Part shown: positions 18,029 through 26,136 of the stretch, one piece after another
Layout of the letters: each line of letters begins with the position of its first letter
Position numbering within the stretch: the first letter of the stretch is position 1
Assembly (NCBI GenBank): GCA_001442985.1
Contig: LDYB01000018.1
Coordinates: forward strand, 1 to 64,000
Length of the DNA: 64,000 nt
Direction of reading: 5' to 3'
From: Armatimonadetes bacterium DC
Lineage (GTDB): Bacteria; Armatimonadota; Fimbriimonadia; Fimbriimonadales; GBS-DC
The notes under the pieces: generated by a model
The model's input: only the letters and a program-made list of their open reading frames with translations
What the model was told of the DNA's origin: nothing
The model's database searches: none
Program-made: the position numbers and the translations under genes

Positions 18029-18586
18029 ATGAAGATTGTATTGCCCGCTGGCGAAATCGAAGCGCCGCCTGAGTTCCGGCACTTTTATCTGATGGACGAG
18101 GACGGGATTGTGAAATACCCCGCCCCTGTGTTGCGCAGGAAAGCGTCGCCTGTTTCCCGCATCACGCCCGATATTGAGGCGCTTATTCAGCGCATGATGG
18201 CGTCGCTGAAGTGGTGGAACGGGCTGGGGATTGCCGCGCCGCAGGTCGGCGTGCCCCTGCGTTTGTTTATTATGGCGCCGCCTGATCAACCGATGCGCGT
18301 CATTTTGAACCCGCGCATTATTGAACGCTCGCAGGAGCAGGTGGCGGATCTGGAGGGCTGTTTGAGCATTCCTGCGCTCTATGGCAAGGTGGCGCGCGCC
18401 CGCGCCATTGTGCTGAAGGGGCTGAACCGGCACGGCAAGCCGATACAACTCACGCTGGAAGGCGTCGCCGCCCGTATCGCCCAGCACGAGATAGACCATC
18501 TGGACGGCATCCTGTTCATCGACAGGGCAGACCCTGCAACTCTGTTCTGGAGCGACCCCACGCCCAAAGAGGAGGAGATGGTCTGA
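18029..18586 (+). CDS. def: Peptide deformylase
   Basis: 185 residues. All three motifs are present: GLGIAAPQVG (66-74), EGCLS with metal ligand C111, and QHEIDHLDG with H153, catalytic E154 and H157. It removes the formyl group from nascent proteins. GGGTATAAT (-10 18013-18018) lies 10 nt before the ATG, leaving a leader of only a few bases. The stop overlaps the start of fmt, which encodes the opposite-acting formyltransferase, the common bacterial pairing. Confidence 0.95.
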   Translation: MKIVLPAGEIEAPPEFRHFYLMDEDGIVKYPAPVLRRKASPVSRITPDIEALIQRMMASLKWWNGLGIAAPQVGVPLRLFIMAPPDQPMRVILNPRIIERSQEQVADLEGCLSIPALYGKVARARAIVLKGLNRHGKPIQLTLEGVAARIAQHEIDHLDGILFIDRADPATLFWSDPTPKEEEMV

Positions 18587-19521
18587 GCCGCCCCCGCATT
18601 CTCTACTTCGGGTCAGGCGCGTTCGCGGTGCCGCCGCTGGAGGCGTTGCATGAGGCGGGTTATCCCATTCTGGCAGTGGTGAGCCAGCCCCCCAAGCCCG
18701 CAGGGCGCGGGATGCACCTGACCCCAACGCCCGTGCATGCGCGTGCGGAGGCGCTTGGTCTGCCCGTGTTGACCCCCCAGCGCGCACGCGACCCGCAGTT
18801 TATCGAGCAGGTGCGCGCGCTTCAGCCCGACCTGATTGTGCTGGCGTCTTACGGCAAAATTCTGCCCGCCGACTTGCTGAAGATTGCACCGCTGGGCAAC
18901 TGGAACCTGCACGCCTCGTTGTTGCCGAAGTATCGGGGCGCCTCGCCCATCCAGTACGCCCTGCTGGACGGGGAAACCGAAACGGGCGTTACCCTGATAG
19001 AGATGAGCGAGGAGATGGACGCGGGCGACATCTATCTGCAGGTGAAAGAGCCGATTTTCCCGGAGGACGATGCAGGCACACTGGAGGCGCGGCTGGCGCA
19101 ACGCGCTCGCGAACTGCTGCTGGAAGGGCTAAAGCGTCTTGAGTCGGGCACGCTCACGCGCACGCCCCAGAATCACGCCGAAGCCACCTACACGCGCCCA
19201 ATTCAGAAAGAGGACGCCCAGATGCGCTGGGACGAACCCGCCGTGCGATGCGCCAATCGCATTCGGGCGTTCTCGCCGCGCCCGGGCGCATACACCCTGT
19301 TTCGGGGCAAGCGCCTCAAGCTGTGGAAAGCCATGCCCCTGAGTCAGGTTCACAACGCGGAGCCGGGCGTTCTGCTTACTGTGGAGCCGACGGGGTTGGT
19401 GGTCGCCTGTGGCGAGGGGGCGCTTCAGCTGCTGGAGGTGCAGCCCGAAAGTCGCCCGCGCATGCCCGCCGCCGCTTTCATCAACGGCTATCACCCACAG
19501 GTTGGTGAACGGCTGGGCTGA
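18583..19521 (+). CDS. fmt: Methionyl-tRNA formyltransferase, apparent CTG start
   Basis: 312 residues if started at CTG 18583. The first strand RILYFGSGAFAVPPL, essential to the fold, is encoded upstream of the first GTG (18628) and no ATG, GTG or TTG precedes it in frame. CTG 18583 overlaps the def stop (CTGA) and follows GGAGGAG by 5 nt. Later motifs are complete: NWNLHASLLPKYRGASPIQ (folate/catalytic loop with N, H and later D) and GVTLIEMSEEMDAGDI. It formylates initiator Met-tRNA. The family is certain; the CTG start is inferred. Confidence 0.9.
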   Translation: MSRPRILYFGSGAFAVPPLEALHEAGYPILAVVSQPPKPAGRGMHLTPTPVHARAEALGLPVLTPQRARDPQFIEQVRALQPDLIVLASYGKILPADLLKIAPLGNWNLHASLLPKYRGASPIQYALLDGETETGVTLIEMSEEMDAGDIYLQVKEPIFPEDDAGTLEARLAQRARELLLEGLKRLESGTLTRTPQNHAEATYTRPIQKEDAQMRWDEPAVRCANRIRAFSPRPGAYTLFRGKRLKLWKAMPLSQVHNAEPGVLLTVEPTGLVVACGEGALQLLEVQPESRPRMPAAAFINGYHPQVGERLG

Positions 19522-19539
19522 AGGAGGTATGCTTATCCC

Positions 19540-20232
19540 ATGTGCGGACGCTTTGCTTTATTTGCGACAGCCGAAGAGCTGGCGTGCCACTTTCAGGTGC
19601 CGCTCCCCTTCCCAATTGCCCCACGCTACAATATTGCGCCCACGCAACCGCTGCTCGCCTTAGCCACGGCGCACGACACGCCCCAACCTTACTGGACTCA
19701 CTTCCAGTGGGGGCTGGTGCCCCGCTGGGCGCAAGACCCCAGCATCGGTAACAAGATGATCAACGCCCGCGCCGAGAGCCTTGCCGAGAAGCCTGCGTTT
19801 CGGGCGGCGTTCCGCTATCGGCGGTGCATCGTGCCTATCAGCGGGTTTTATGAATGGGCAAAGACGGGGCGCACGCGCCAGCCCTATTTTGTGCGCTCGG
19901 CGACGGGCGAGCCGCTGGGCGTTGCGGGGCTATGGGAGAGCTGGCAGTCGCCCGACGGAAGCGAGCTGACCACCTGCACGCTGATTACCACCGACGCGAA
20001 CACCACGATGCAACCCATCCACCATCGTATGCCCGCGATTCTGCTGCCTGAGGAATACGGCACATGGCTCGCACCTGAAACGCCGCTGAAGACCCTTTCC
20101 GCGCTCTTGCGCCCCGCCCCTGATTCGCTGCTGGAGGCGTACCCTGTCAGCACGCGCGTCAACAGCCCCGCTCACGACGACCCCTCGCTGATAGAGCCTG
20201 TCGCGCCCCTACGAGGGCTGTTTGAGGAGTGA
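19540..20232 (+). CDS. SRAP domain protein (YedK/HMCES family)
   Basis: 230 residues. It begins MCGRF, so Cys2 becomes the catalytic residue after methionine removal. NARAES (about 69-74), SGFYEW (about 102-107) and HHRMP supply the other conserved residues. The family crosslinks to abasic sites in single-stranded DNA and shields them. AAGGAGGT lies 11 nt upstream. It follows fmt by 18 bp on the same strand; no functional link is obvious. Confidence 0.92.
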   Translation: MCGRFALFATAEELACHFQVPLPFPIAPRYNIAPTQPLLALATAHDTPQPYWTHFQWGLVPRWAQDPSIGNKMINARAESLAEKPAFRAAFRYRRCIVPISGFYEWAKTGRTRQPYFVRSATGEPLGVAGLWESWQSPDGSELTTCTLITTDANTTMQPIHHRMPAILLPEEYGTWLAPETPLKTLSALLRPAPDSLLEAYPVSTRVNSPAHDDPSLIEPVAPLRGLFEE

Positions 20233-20422
20233 GCTTGCTGTAACGGGCGTGAGAGAGTTTCCAGCGCTTTCTCCAGAAACTCGCTCCGCCCGATGGTGGG
20301 CGACCAGCTTATATTATCACCCCGTGATGGTATTCTCACTCAAGACCATGACTCCTACCATCCTTTCCCAAGCACGACAGCTCGCAATTCAGGTCAGCCA
20401 GCGCTGGTGAGTGCGCATCCCT
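20233..20422. other. Intergenic; possible gene remnant of 20 codons
   Basis: A very short frame at 20348-20410 (MTPTILSQARQLAIQVSQRW) resembles the first helix of a small antitoxin-like protein and stops at once. It has no ribosome-binding site. I see nothing else supportable. Confidence 0.25.
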
Positions 20423-22609
20423 CTACCCTATATCCAGCGCAATCACATGTCCCTGTGGGAAGTCAGCAGGCGCGCGGCAGGTGAAGTAAAGCACCTGCGT
20501 TTCAGTGGCGAGTCGTCCCAGCAGGGCGAACGCCTCGGCGAGGCGCCACTCGTCGGCGTACACCAGCGGATCGTCCAGCAGCAGGGGCAGGCGCGCCCCA
20601 CCCGACAGCGCTTCGCACAGCCCCAGGCGGCAGGCGAAGAAAAGCTGATCCAGCGTGCCGGCGCTCCATGCGGGCAGTTTCTCGTCCAGCGGGAGTGGCT
20701 CGCCGCGCTCTGTGTGATACACGCTCATCTCAAGGTCGTTCCCCAGCTGCACCTGCGTGTAGCGGTTTTGTGTAAGCGCAGGGAGGTAAGCTTCAATCCG
20801 TGGCTTGAGGTGGGGGCTGAGGTCGCGCAGGTAGTTTTCGTTGGCGCCTTTGAGCAGCGATTCGGTGAGTTCCAGCACCTCCAGTTGCTGGGCGAGCGTG
20901 CGCTGGCGGGCGGTATCGCGCTCTATCAGCAGGGCGAGCTCATCGGGGTCGGTCTGGAGCGTTAGCGCGTCCAGTCGCCCCTCCAGTCGGTGGCATTCGG
21001 CTTGCAGGCGTTCCCGTTCCGCCTGAAGTTCCTGCAGGCGCGCCTCGCGTTGTGCCATCTGTTCCGCGGGAATCTGGCTCAACTCGTGGGCAATCGGGTC
21101 GTTGCGCAGAGCCGCTTCGAGGCTGGCTATCTCCACGCTCTGGGCGCGATATTGCTCTTTGACGGAATCGTAGGTGCCCATCGTGGCGAGGGCGTCCAGT
21201 TTGTTCTGCACCGTGCGCAGGTCATTCAACAGGGTTTCGCGCTGCTGGAGCAGGGTCTCCAGCTGGGCGTATGCGCGGGCAATCTCGTCGGCGTAGTCAG
21301 GTTCGGCGCCGTTGCGCAGGGGCGCGGGGGGCGCCATCACGCCTGCCTGTTGCAGGAGGCTCATCAGTTCGGTTTCTGTGGCGCGTCGTTGGGCGCGTTG
21401 GGCTTCCAGCTGGGCTTGCAACACCTGCGCGTTCGCCTGCGCCGCGGCGAGCGTTCGGGAGCGCCAGAGCAGACTGACCAGCAACGCCAGCGCGCCCAGC
21501 CCCAGTCCCAGAAAGCCTGCCCAGCGTTCGCCTTGCTGGAGCAGCAGAGCGCCCGCGCCCATCAGCGCCAGCCCCATCGCGAGCAAGCCTCTGCGAGCGC
21601 GCACCTGACCCGTCGCCTGCTGAAGCGCCTGCTGTGCTTCCTTGAGGCGTTCTGCTTGCTGGGATTCCTGCTCGCGTGCGTGGCGGTAGGCGGCGTGGAG
21701 TGTGCGAATCCGCTCCTGCGCTCCGTCGGGCAGCTGGGCGAGCGCGCTCAACGGTGGCGCGGCGAGCTGGCTCTCGAGGCGTTGTTTCTCCGCCTGAAGC
21801 GTTTCGTGATTGTGGAGCCAATCAAACGCGCGTTTGACCTGCTCCTGCAGGTGGCTCAGGCGCTGGCGTTGGGTGTAGAGCGCTTTCCAGCGTTCCAGTA
21901 TCCCACTCTCCTGCTGGAGGGTGGCGTCAATCTCACGGAGGCGTTCGCGGTTGTGGGCGAGCTGGGCGCGGATGCGCTGGTACTCTTCGGTGGATTGCTT
22001 CGCCTGCAGGTACGCCTGCTGGTGGGCGTTCAGGCGCTCGGCGAGCGTCTTCTGCTCTGTGGCGAGCTGTTTTTTGCGCTCGCGAATCGCTTTCAGGATA
22101 GGCTCCAGATCCACGGCGAGCGCGCTCTGGCGCAGCTGTTGCTGAAGCGAGGCGAGCGTGCGGTCGCGAGCGAGCAGGGCGAGTTCGCGCTGACGCACGC
22201 AGGCGGTGGCGCAGTAGACCTCGCGCGGCAGGCTCCAGAGCTGCTCCCAGCGGCTGAGGGCGTCGCTCCCCGCAAGCGTCTCCTGACCCACCTGAAGGTG
22301 GAACTCCGCGTAGCGTCGGGGCGAGTCTTTAGGGTGGAATTTGGCGATTCGCACGGGCGTGTCGCCGAGTTGCAGGCTCAGTTCCAGTCGCCAGCCAGTG
22401 GGGTGGCGCCAGTGGATGCGCTCGCGCGCCTCGCGGGCTTCGGTGGCGGGGTTCGTGTAAAGGGCGTCCAGCAGGGCGCTCAGCAGCGTGCTTTTGCCCG
22501 ACTCATTCGCGCCCGTGATGAGGTTGAACCCCGGTGTGAAGCGGAACTCCCTGCGCTCTCCAAAGCGCCCGTAGCCCTCCAGCACAAGGCGTTCGAACCA
22601 GATTCTCAT
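20423..22609 (-). CDS. YhaN-like SMC/SbcC-type ATPase with a membrane hairpin
   Basis: 728 residues. Walker A GANESGKST (33-41); long coiled coils (about 155-335 and 385-610); C-terminal signature SAGTLDQLFFACRLGL and Walker B LPLLLDDP. Instead of a CxxC zinc hook, the middle holds two hydrophobic segments (341-357, 364-382), as in Bacillus YhaN. It should act with the exonuclease encoded just upstream in the same operon (ATGA overlap) on DNA ends, perhaps at the membrane. The role is inferred from the pair. Confidence 0.85.
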   Translation of the reverse strand: MRIWFERLVLEGYGRFGERREFRFTPGFNLITGANESGKSTLLSALLDALYTNPATEAREARERIHWRHPTGWRLELSLQLGDTPVRIAKFHPKDSPRRYAEFHLQVGQETLAGSDALSRWEQLWSLPREVYCATACVRQRELALLARDRTLASLQQQLRQSALAVDLEPILKAIRERKKQLATEQKTLAERLNAHQQAYLQAKQSTEEYQRIRAQLAHNRERLREIDATLQQESGILERWKALYTQRQRLSHLQEQVKRAFDWLHNHETLQAEKQRLESQLAAPPLSALAQLPDGAQERIRTLHAAYRHAREQESQQAERLKEAQQALQQATGQVRARRGLLAMGLALMGAGALLLQQGERWAGFLGLGLGALALLVSLLWRSRTLAAAQANAQVLQAQLEAQRAQRRATETELMSLLQQAGVMAPPAPLRNGAEPDYADEIARAYAQLETLLQQRETLLNDLRTVQNKLDALATMGTYDSVKEQYRAQSVEIASLEAALRNDPIAHELSQIPAEQMAQREARLQELQAERERLQAECHRLEGRLDALTLQTDPDELALLIERDTARQRTLAQQLEVLELTESLLKGANENYLRDLSPHLKPRIEAYLPALTQNRYTQVQLGNDLEMSVYHTERGEPLPLDEKLPAWSAGTLDQLFFACRLGLCEALSGGARLPLLLDDPLVYADEWRLAEAFALLGRLATETQVLYFTCRAPADFPQGHVIALDIG

Positions 22610-23685
22610 AGCCTGCCTCCCCGAAGCAGGTAAAGCGCGAGTTGATACGCCTCGTCTAAGGTGCTGGGCGCTCCCTGCGCCTTGCGGGCTTCGTAAACCT
22701 GCGTCAGGGCGCGTTCAAACGGGGTTTGCGGGGCAAGTGGCGCGCTCTGGAAGGCGGGTTCTATCTCCAGCCAGAGACATCGCGACTGGAGGCTTTCTTG
22801 CAGGGCGTCGGGGTCCAGCGGCGTATCGGCGTGCCAGCGCCCCACGAGGCGGATTCGGGCGACGGTGGTCTCCTGCAGATGCGCGGCGAGCGCCTCCAGC
22901 AGACTCTGGGGCGAATCGAACGCTTCCAGCGCAATCTCCAGCGTGCCGTCCTCGCGCGACCCGGTGGGGTAGCGTGCGCTTCCTGTGTGCAGGGGCGTAA
23001 TCTGCGGGGGTTGTGAATCGTGAAGTTCCACCAGCAGGGCGACGGCGGGCAGGCGCTGGTCGGGCATAATCATCTCGGGGGCGCCGCTGTACCAGCACGG
23101 CACGCCCAGCTTGTGCGAGAGGTCCTGCGGTGAGTGCCAGTCGCCCAGCGCTACATAGTCCAGCCCACACTGGCGCACAGTGCTGACGGGAATCGTGCCC
23201 TCGCCAGCGGAGGGCATGGAGCCGTGTATCAGCGCAATCTGATAGGGCGCGCCGTCGGGGTCGCGACGCAACACCGCCTGCCAGCGCGATTCGTCGCCGG
23301 CGGGGCATGCGATGACCTCCATCTCCAGCGCAGGGAGTCGCTTGCGTTCTGTCGAGGCAAAAAAGTGGAGCTTCTGTGGCAGCGAGGTCCGCTCCCGAAA
23401 CGGATGGCGTTCGGCGGGGTCATGGTTGCCTGCAATCACCAGCGTCGGGCAGGGCGCAGAGGTAATCAGGTTCAGCGCAAGGTCCACCCACTCGCGCCCC
23501 ACGCGGGGATGGTCAAACAAATCGCCCGCAATCAGCACGGCGTTGCACTGTTGTTCCTGCGCTATCTGATAGACCCGTTCCAGTGCCTGCTTGAGGCGTT
23601 GCTGGTGGGTGGGGGCGCGCTCGCCCAGATAGCGGAACGAGCGCCCCAGATGCACATCGGAGGTGTGCAAGAAACGAAGCGCCAT
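22606..23685 (-). CDS. DNA repair exonuclease, SbcD/YhaO-type metallophosphoesterase
   Basis: 359 residues. The calcineurin-like motifs are intact: TSDVHLG (8-14), LIAGDLFDHP, VIAGNHDP and later LGDWHSPQ. A C-terminal capping region of about 120 residues follows. It provides the nuclease subunit for the overlapping ATPase gene, a complex that clips DNA ends and hairpins. The ATG at 23685 lacks a clear ribosome-binding site. Confidence 0.88.
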   Translation of the reverse strand: MALRFLHTSDVHLGRSFRYLGERAPTHQQRLKQALERVYQIAQEQQCNAVLIAGDLFDHPRVGREWVDLALNLITSAPCPTLVIAGNHDPAERHPFRERTSLPQKLHFFASTERKRLPALEMEVIACPAGDESRWQAVLRRDPDGAPYQIALIHGSMPSAGEGTIPVSTVRQCGLDYVALGDWHSPQDLSHKLGVPCWYSGAPEMIMPDQRLPAVALLVELHDSQPPQITPLHTGSARYPTGSREDGTLEIALEAFDSPQSLLEALAAHLQETTVARIRLVGRWHADTPLDPDALQESLQSRCLWLEIEPAFQSAPLAPQTPFERALTQVYEARKAQGAPSTLDEAYQLALYLLRGGRL

Positions 23686-23732
23686 TAACTCAGGGTTTCT
23701 TCCCTGATGGGGTGAGTCCTGCTAAGCGCAGT

Positions 23733-25097
23733 TCACGCCAGCGCGTTTCGCACGGCGTCCACCAGCGGCTGGAGCGCCTCGTCCACCAGCGCGGGCGTCT
23801 CTGCCTCCACCATAATGCGAATTGCGTTCTCAGTGCCCGACGCGCGGATGTTCAGCCGCCCCCGACCCGCCAGCAACGCCTGCACCCGCGCAATTTGCGC
23901 CTGAATCTCGGGGTGAGTCTGCCACGCATGCTTATCCTGCACAGGGATGGTCACCAGTTTCTGGGGGTAGGGTTCAAACGGGTGGGCGATTTCGGAAAAG
24001 GGGCGTTGCAGGCGCAGGGCGAGGTTCAGCGTTTCGAGCATAGTGATCAGCCCATCGCCTGTGGTGGCGCGTTCGGCGAAGATGAGATGCCCCGACTGCT
24101 CGCCGCCGATCAGGGCGTGATGCGCGCGCATGGCTTCCGCCACATAGCGGTCGCCGACTTTCGTGCGCAGCAGCGTGATGCCTTCGGCTTGCAGGCGCTT
24201 CTCCATGCCGAGGTTGCTCATCTCGGTCGCCACCACGAGCGGCGGCTGGAGGCTCCCCTGTTGTTGACGGGTGAGCGCCCAGAGGGTCATAATCGCGTCG
24301 CCGTCCACGGGTTCGGCGTTTTCGTCGCAGAAGAGGGCGCGGTCGGCGTCGCCGTCGAACGCCACGCCGAGATGGGCGCCCGTTTCCCGTACCGTGCGCT
24401 GCAGGTGGTCTATGTGCGTGGAGCCGCAGCCCTCGTTAATGTTATCCCCGTTGGGTTCGCAGGCGACGGCGCTGACCTTCGCGCCGAGCTCACTCAGCAG
24501 CACGGGGGCGAACGCGCTCGCGGCGCCGTTTGCGCAGTCCACCGCGATATGCATGCCCCGCAGCGGCTCGCGCTCGCCCGTCATCTCGCGCATCAGATGA
24601 AGCAGGTAAAGCAGGTACTGTTCCGCCTCACGGGCGCTCAACTCCCACAGCCCAATCTGGTCGGGCGCGGGATAGGGAAAGGGTTCAGGGGCTTCGTTCA
24701 GCAGGCGCTCGATTTCCGCCTCGTACTCGTCGGGGAACTTGTAGCCGTCGCCGCCAATCAGTTTGATGCCGTTATCGGGTGCGGGGTTATGCGAGGCGGA
24801 AAGCACGATACCCAGGTCGTAGCGCCCTTCGCGCACGAGGTAGGCGATTGCGGGCGTGGGTACGACTCCCGCCGAGGTGGCATGCACCCCCACAGCGGTC
24901 AGCCCACTAATCAGGGCGGTTTCCAGCATTGCGCCACTGCGGCGCGTATCGCGCCCGATCAGCACGCGCGGGGGCATATGACTCGTCGTGCGCAAAAGCT
25001 GCTGCCCCACCGCGCGCCCTAAACGCATCACAAAATCGGGGGTCAGCAAGGCGTTCGCCTGACCCCGAACACCGTCTGTGCCGAAAAGGTTTCTCAT
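23733..25097 (-). CDS. glmM: Phosphoglucosamine mutase
   Basis: 454 residues. FGTDGVRG (5-12), active phosphoserine S102 in LSASHNP, metal loop AFDGDADR and the phosphate-binding RASGTENAIR near the C-terminus are all present. It converts glucosamine-6-phosphate to glucosamine-1-phosphate for peptidoglycan and lipid A. Its ATG overlaps the grpE stop (ATGA), an unusual partner. Confidence 0.95.
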   Translation of the reverse strand: MRNLFGTDGVRGQANALLTPDFVMRLGRAVGQQLLRTTSHMPPRVLIGRDTRRSGAMLETALISGLTAVGVHATSAGVVPTPAIAYLVREGRYDLGIVLSASHNPAPDNGIKLIGGDGYKFPDEYEAEIERLLNEAPEPFPYPAPDQIGLWELSAREAEQYLLYLLHLMREMTGEREPLRGMHIAVDCANGAASAFAPVLLSELGAKVSAVACEPNGDNINEGCGSTHIDHLQRTVRETGAHLGVAFDGDADRALFCDENAEPVDGDAIMTLWALTRQQQGSLQPPLVVATEMSNLGMEKRLQAEGITLLRTKVGDRYVAEAMRAHHALIGGEQSGHLIFAERATTGDGLITMLETLNLALRLQRPFSEIAHPFEPYPQKLVTIPVQDKHAWQTHPEIQAQIARVQALLAGRGRLNIRASGTENAIRIMVEAETPALVDEALQPLVDAVRNALA

Positions 25098-25690
25098 GCC
25101 TCTATATCCAGGGGGGTGTATTCGGTGGGTGGTTCAGGGCGTCTGGCGACAATCACCTTGCTGGGGCGTATCACGCGCTCGCCCATCCGATAACCGCGCT
25201 CCACCTCGTCGATGATAGTACCGTCTTCGTACTCCTCGCTTTCGACGCGCTGGATGGCTTCGTGCAGGTTCGGGTCAAACGGCTTGCCCACCGCCTCGAT
25301 GGGATGGATATCGAACCGCGCGAGGAGCGCTTTAATCTGGCGGTCGGTCATCTTGACCCCTTCCAGCAGGGGTTCCAGTTCGCGCGTGGCTTCCGCCGCC
25401 TGCAGGGCGCGCTCGAAGTTGTCCAGAATGGGCAGCAGGTCTTCCAGCAGGGTTTCCAGCACGCGGATGCGCTGGCGTTCCATCTCTTCGTTCTGGCGTC
25501 GGCGATAGTTCTGGAAGTCCGCCAGCGTGCGCAGGTAGAGGTTCTTCTGCTCTTCCAGTGCCTGCTCCATCTCCTGCAAGCGTGCGAGCGCGGTGTTGAG
25601 GTCTATGCTCACCGCGTCATCCTGTTCAGGTTCCATCGGTTGGGTTTCGGGTTCGTTCATCGGCGTCTCCATCGTTTTCTCTTCCTGCAT
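25094..25690 (-). CDS. grpE: Nucleotide exchange factor GrpE
   Basis: 198 residues. Acidic N-terminal tail (1-45), a long coiled coil (about 50-110, with NLYLRTLADFQNYRRR), then the beta domain with GVKMTDRQIKALLARFDIHPIE and FDPNLHEAI. It releases ADP from DnaK. A strong GGAGGTGA lies 7 nt before the ATG. No dnaK, dnaJ or hrcA adjoins; glmM follows instead. No heat-shock operator is evident. Confidence 0.93.
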   Translation of the reverse strand: MQEEKTMETPMNEPETQPMEPEQDDAVSIDLNTALARLQEMEQALEEQKNLYLRTLADFQNYRRRQNEEMERQRIRVLETLLEDLLPILDNFERALQAAEATRELEPLLEGVKMTDRQIKALLARFDIHPIEAVGKPFDPNLHEAIQRVESEEYEDGTIIDEVERGYRMGERVIRPSKVIVARRPEPPTEYTPLDIEA

Positions 25691-25792
25691 AACGCCTCAC
25701 CTCCTGTGAGTGGGCTTTTAATAATAGGATACCCGCTGCCCTGTGCTGTCCCTCGAAAGAAATCACCGTCGGGCGTGGCAGGTGAACCTGTT

Positions 25793-25930
25793 CCCTCGCA
25801 GAGATAGCGAATTCATAGGTCGGGCGCGGGAACCGCATCCCTACTCGTATGCGTAGGGGCGCGGTCGCCGCGCCCCACGCGGCACAACTCGCTGGGTCAG
25901 CAAGCGGAACAAGCAGCCTTGCAACAGAGC
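25793..25930. mobile_element. Second, decayed copy of the hepT-interrupting MITE
   Basis: From about 25826 to 25930 the sequence is nearly identical to the element at 38801-38938, including GGGGCGCGG-tcg-CCGCGCCCC (25856-25876) and the right end TTGCAACAGAGC (25919-25930). The left terminal repeat is degraded, so the left border is approximate. No target duplication can be recognised. Confidence 0.65.
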
Positions 25931-25938
25931 AGCTAAAG

Positions 25939-26080
25939 CCGTTCCTAATAAATAAAGCCAGCCTCCGCTGGCTCCCGTAGCAGGGGCATCCTGCCCCTGC
26001 CCACGCGCAGGATGCGCGTGCTACTTCAGCCGACGAAGGTCGGCTTCGTCTCATAGGAACGGAACCTCAGCCGTCAGAAC
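25939..26080. mobile_element. Foldback element related to 14297-14386, with a nested palindrome
   Basis: It shares CCGTTCCTA, AGCCAGC/GCTGGCT, AGCCGAC/GTCGGCT, ATAGGAACGG and the following CTCAGCCGTCAG with the 14-kb element. Between its two hairpins, in place of TAAT, sits a 48-bp palindromic insert (25977-26024). That insert has GTAGCA/TGCTAC ends and two hairpins of its own. It lacks the outer 15-bp repeats. It directly follows the decayed MITE. Confidence 0.65.
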
Positions 26081-26096
26081 CTCACCACCCACAAAC

Positions 26097-26131
26097 AAAA
26101 AACGCCCCTCCCTCGCGCGAGGAAGGGGCGT
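26097..26131 (-). terminator. Rho-independent terminator at the distal end of the CRISPR array
   Basis: A near-perfect stem at 26102-26131 (ACGCCCC...GGGGCGT around CCTCGCGCGAGG) is followed on the minus strand by TTTTTT. It lies 5 bp from the last repeat and fits leftward array transcription. Confidence 0.8.
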
Positions 26132-26136
26132 CTTCC

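Noticed and set aside
20990-22633. A 547-codon plus-strand frame
   Set aside because: Antisense of the YhaN-like ATPase, which has intact Walker motifs.
25626-26054. Frame of 142 codons over the repeats
   Set aside because: It simply reads through the two foldback elements and the 5' region of grpE.
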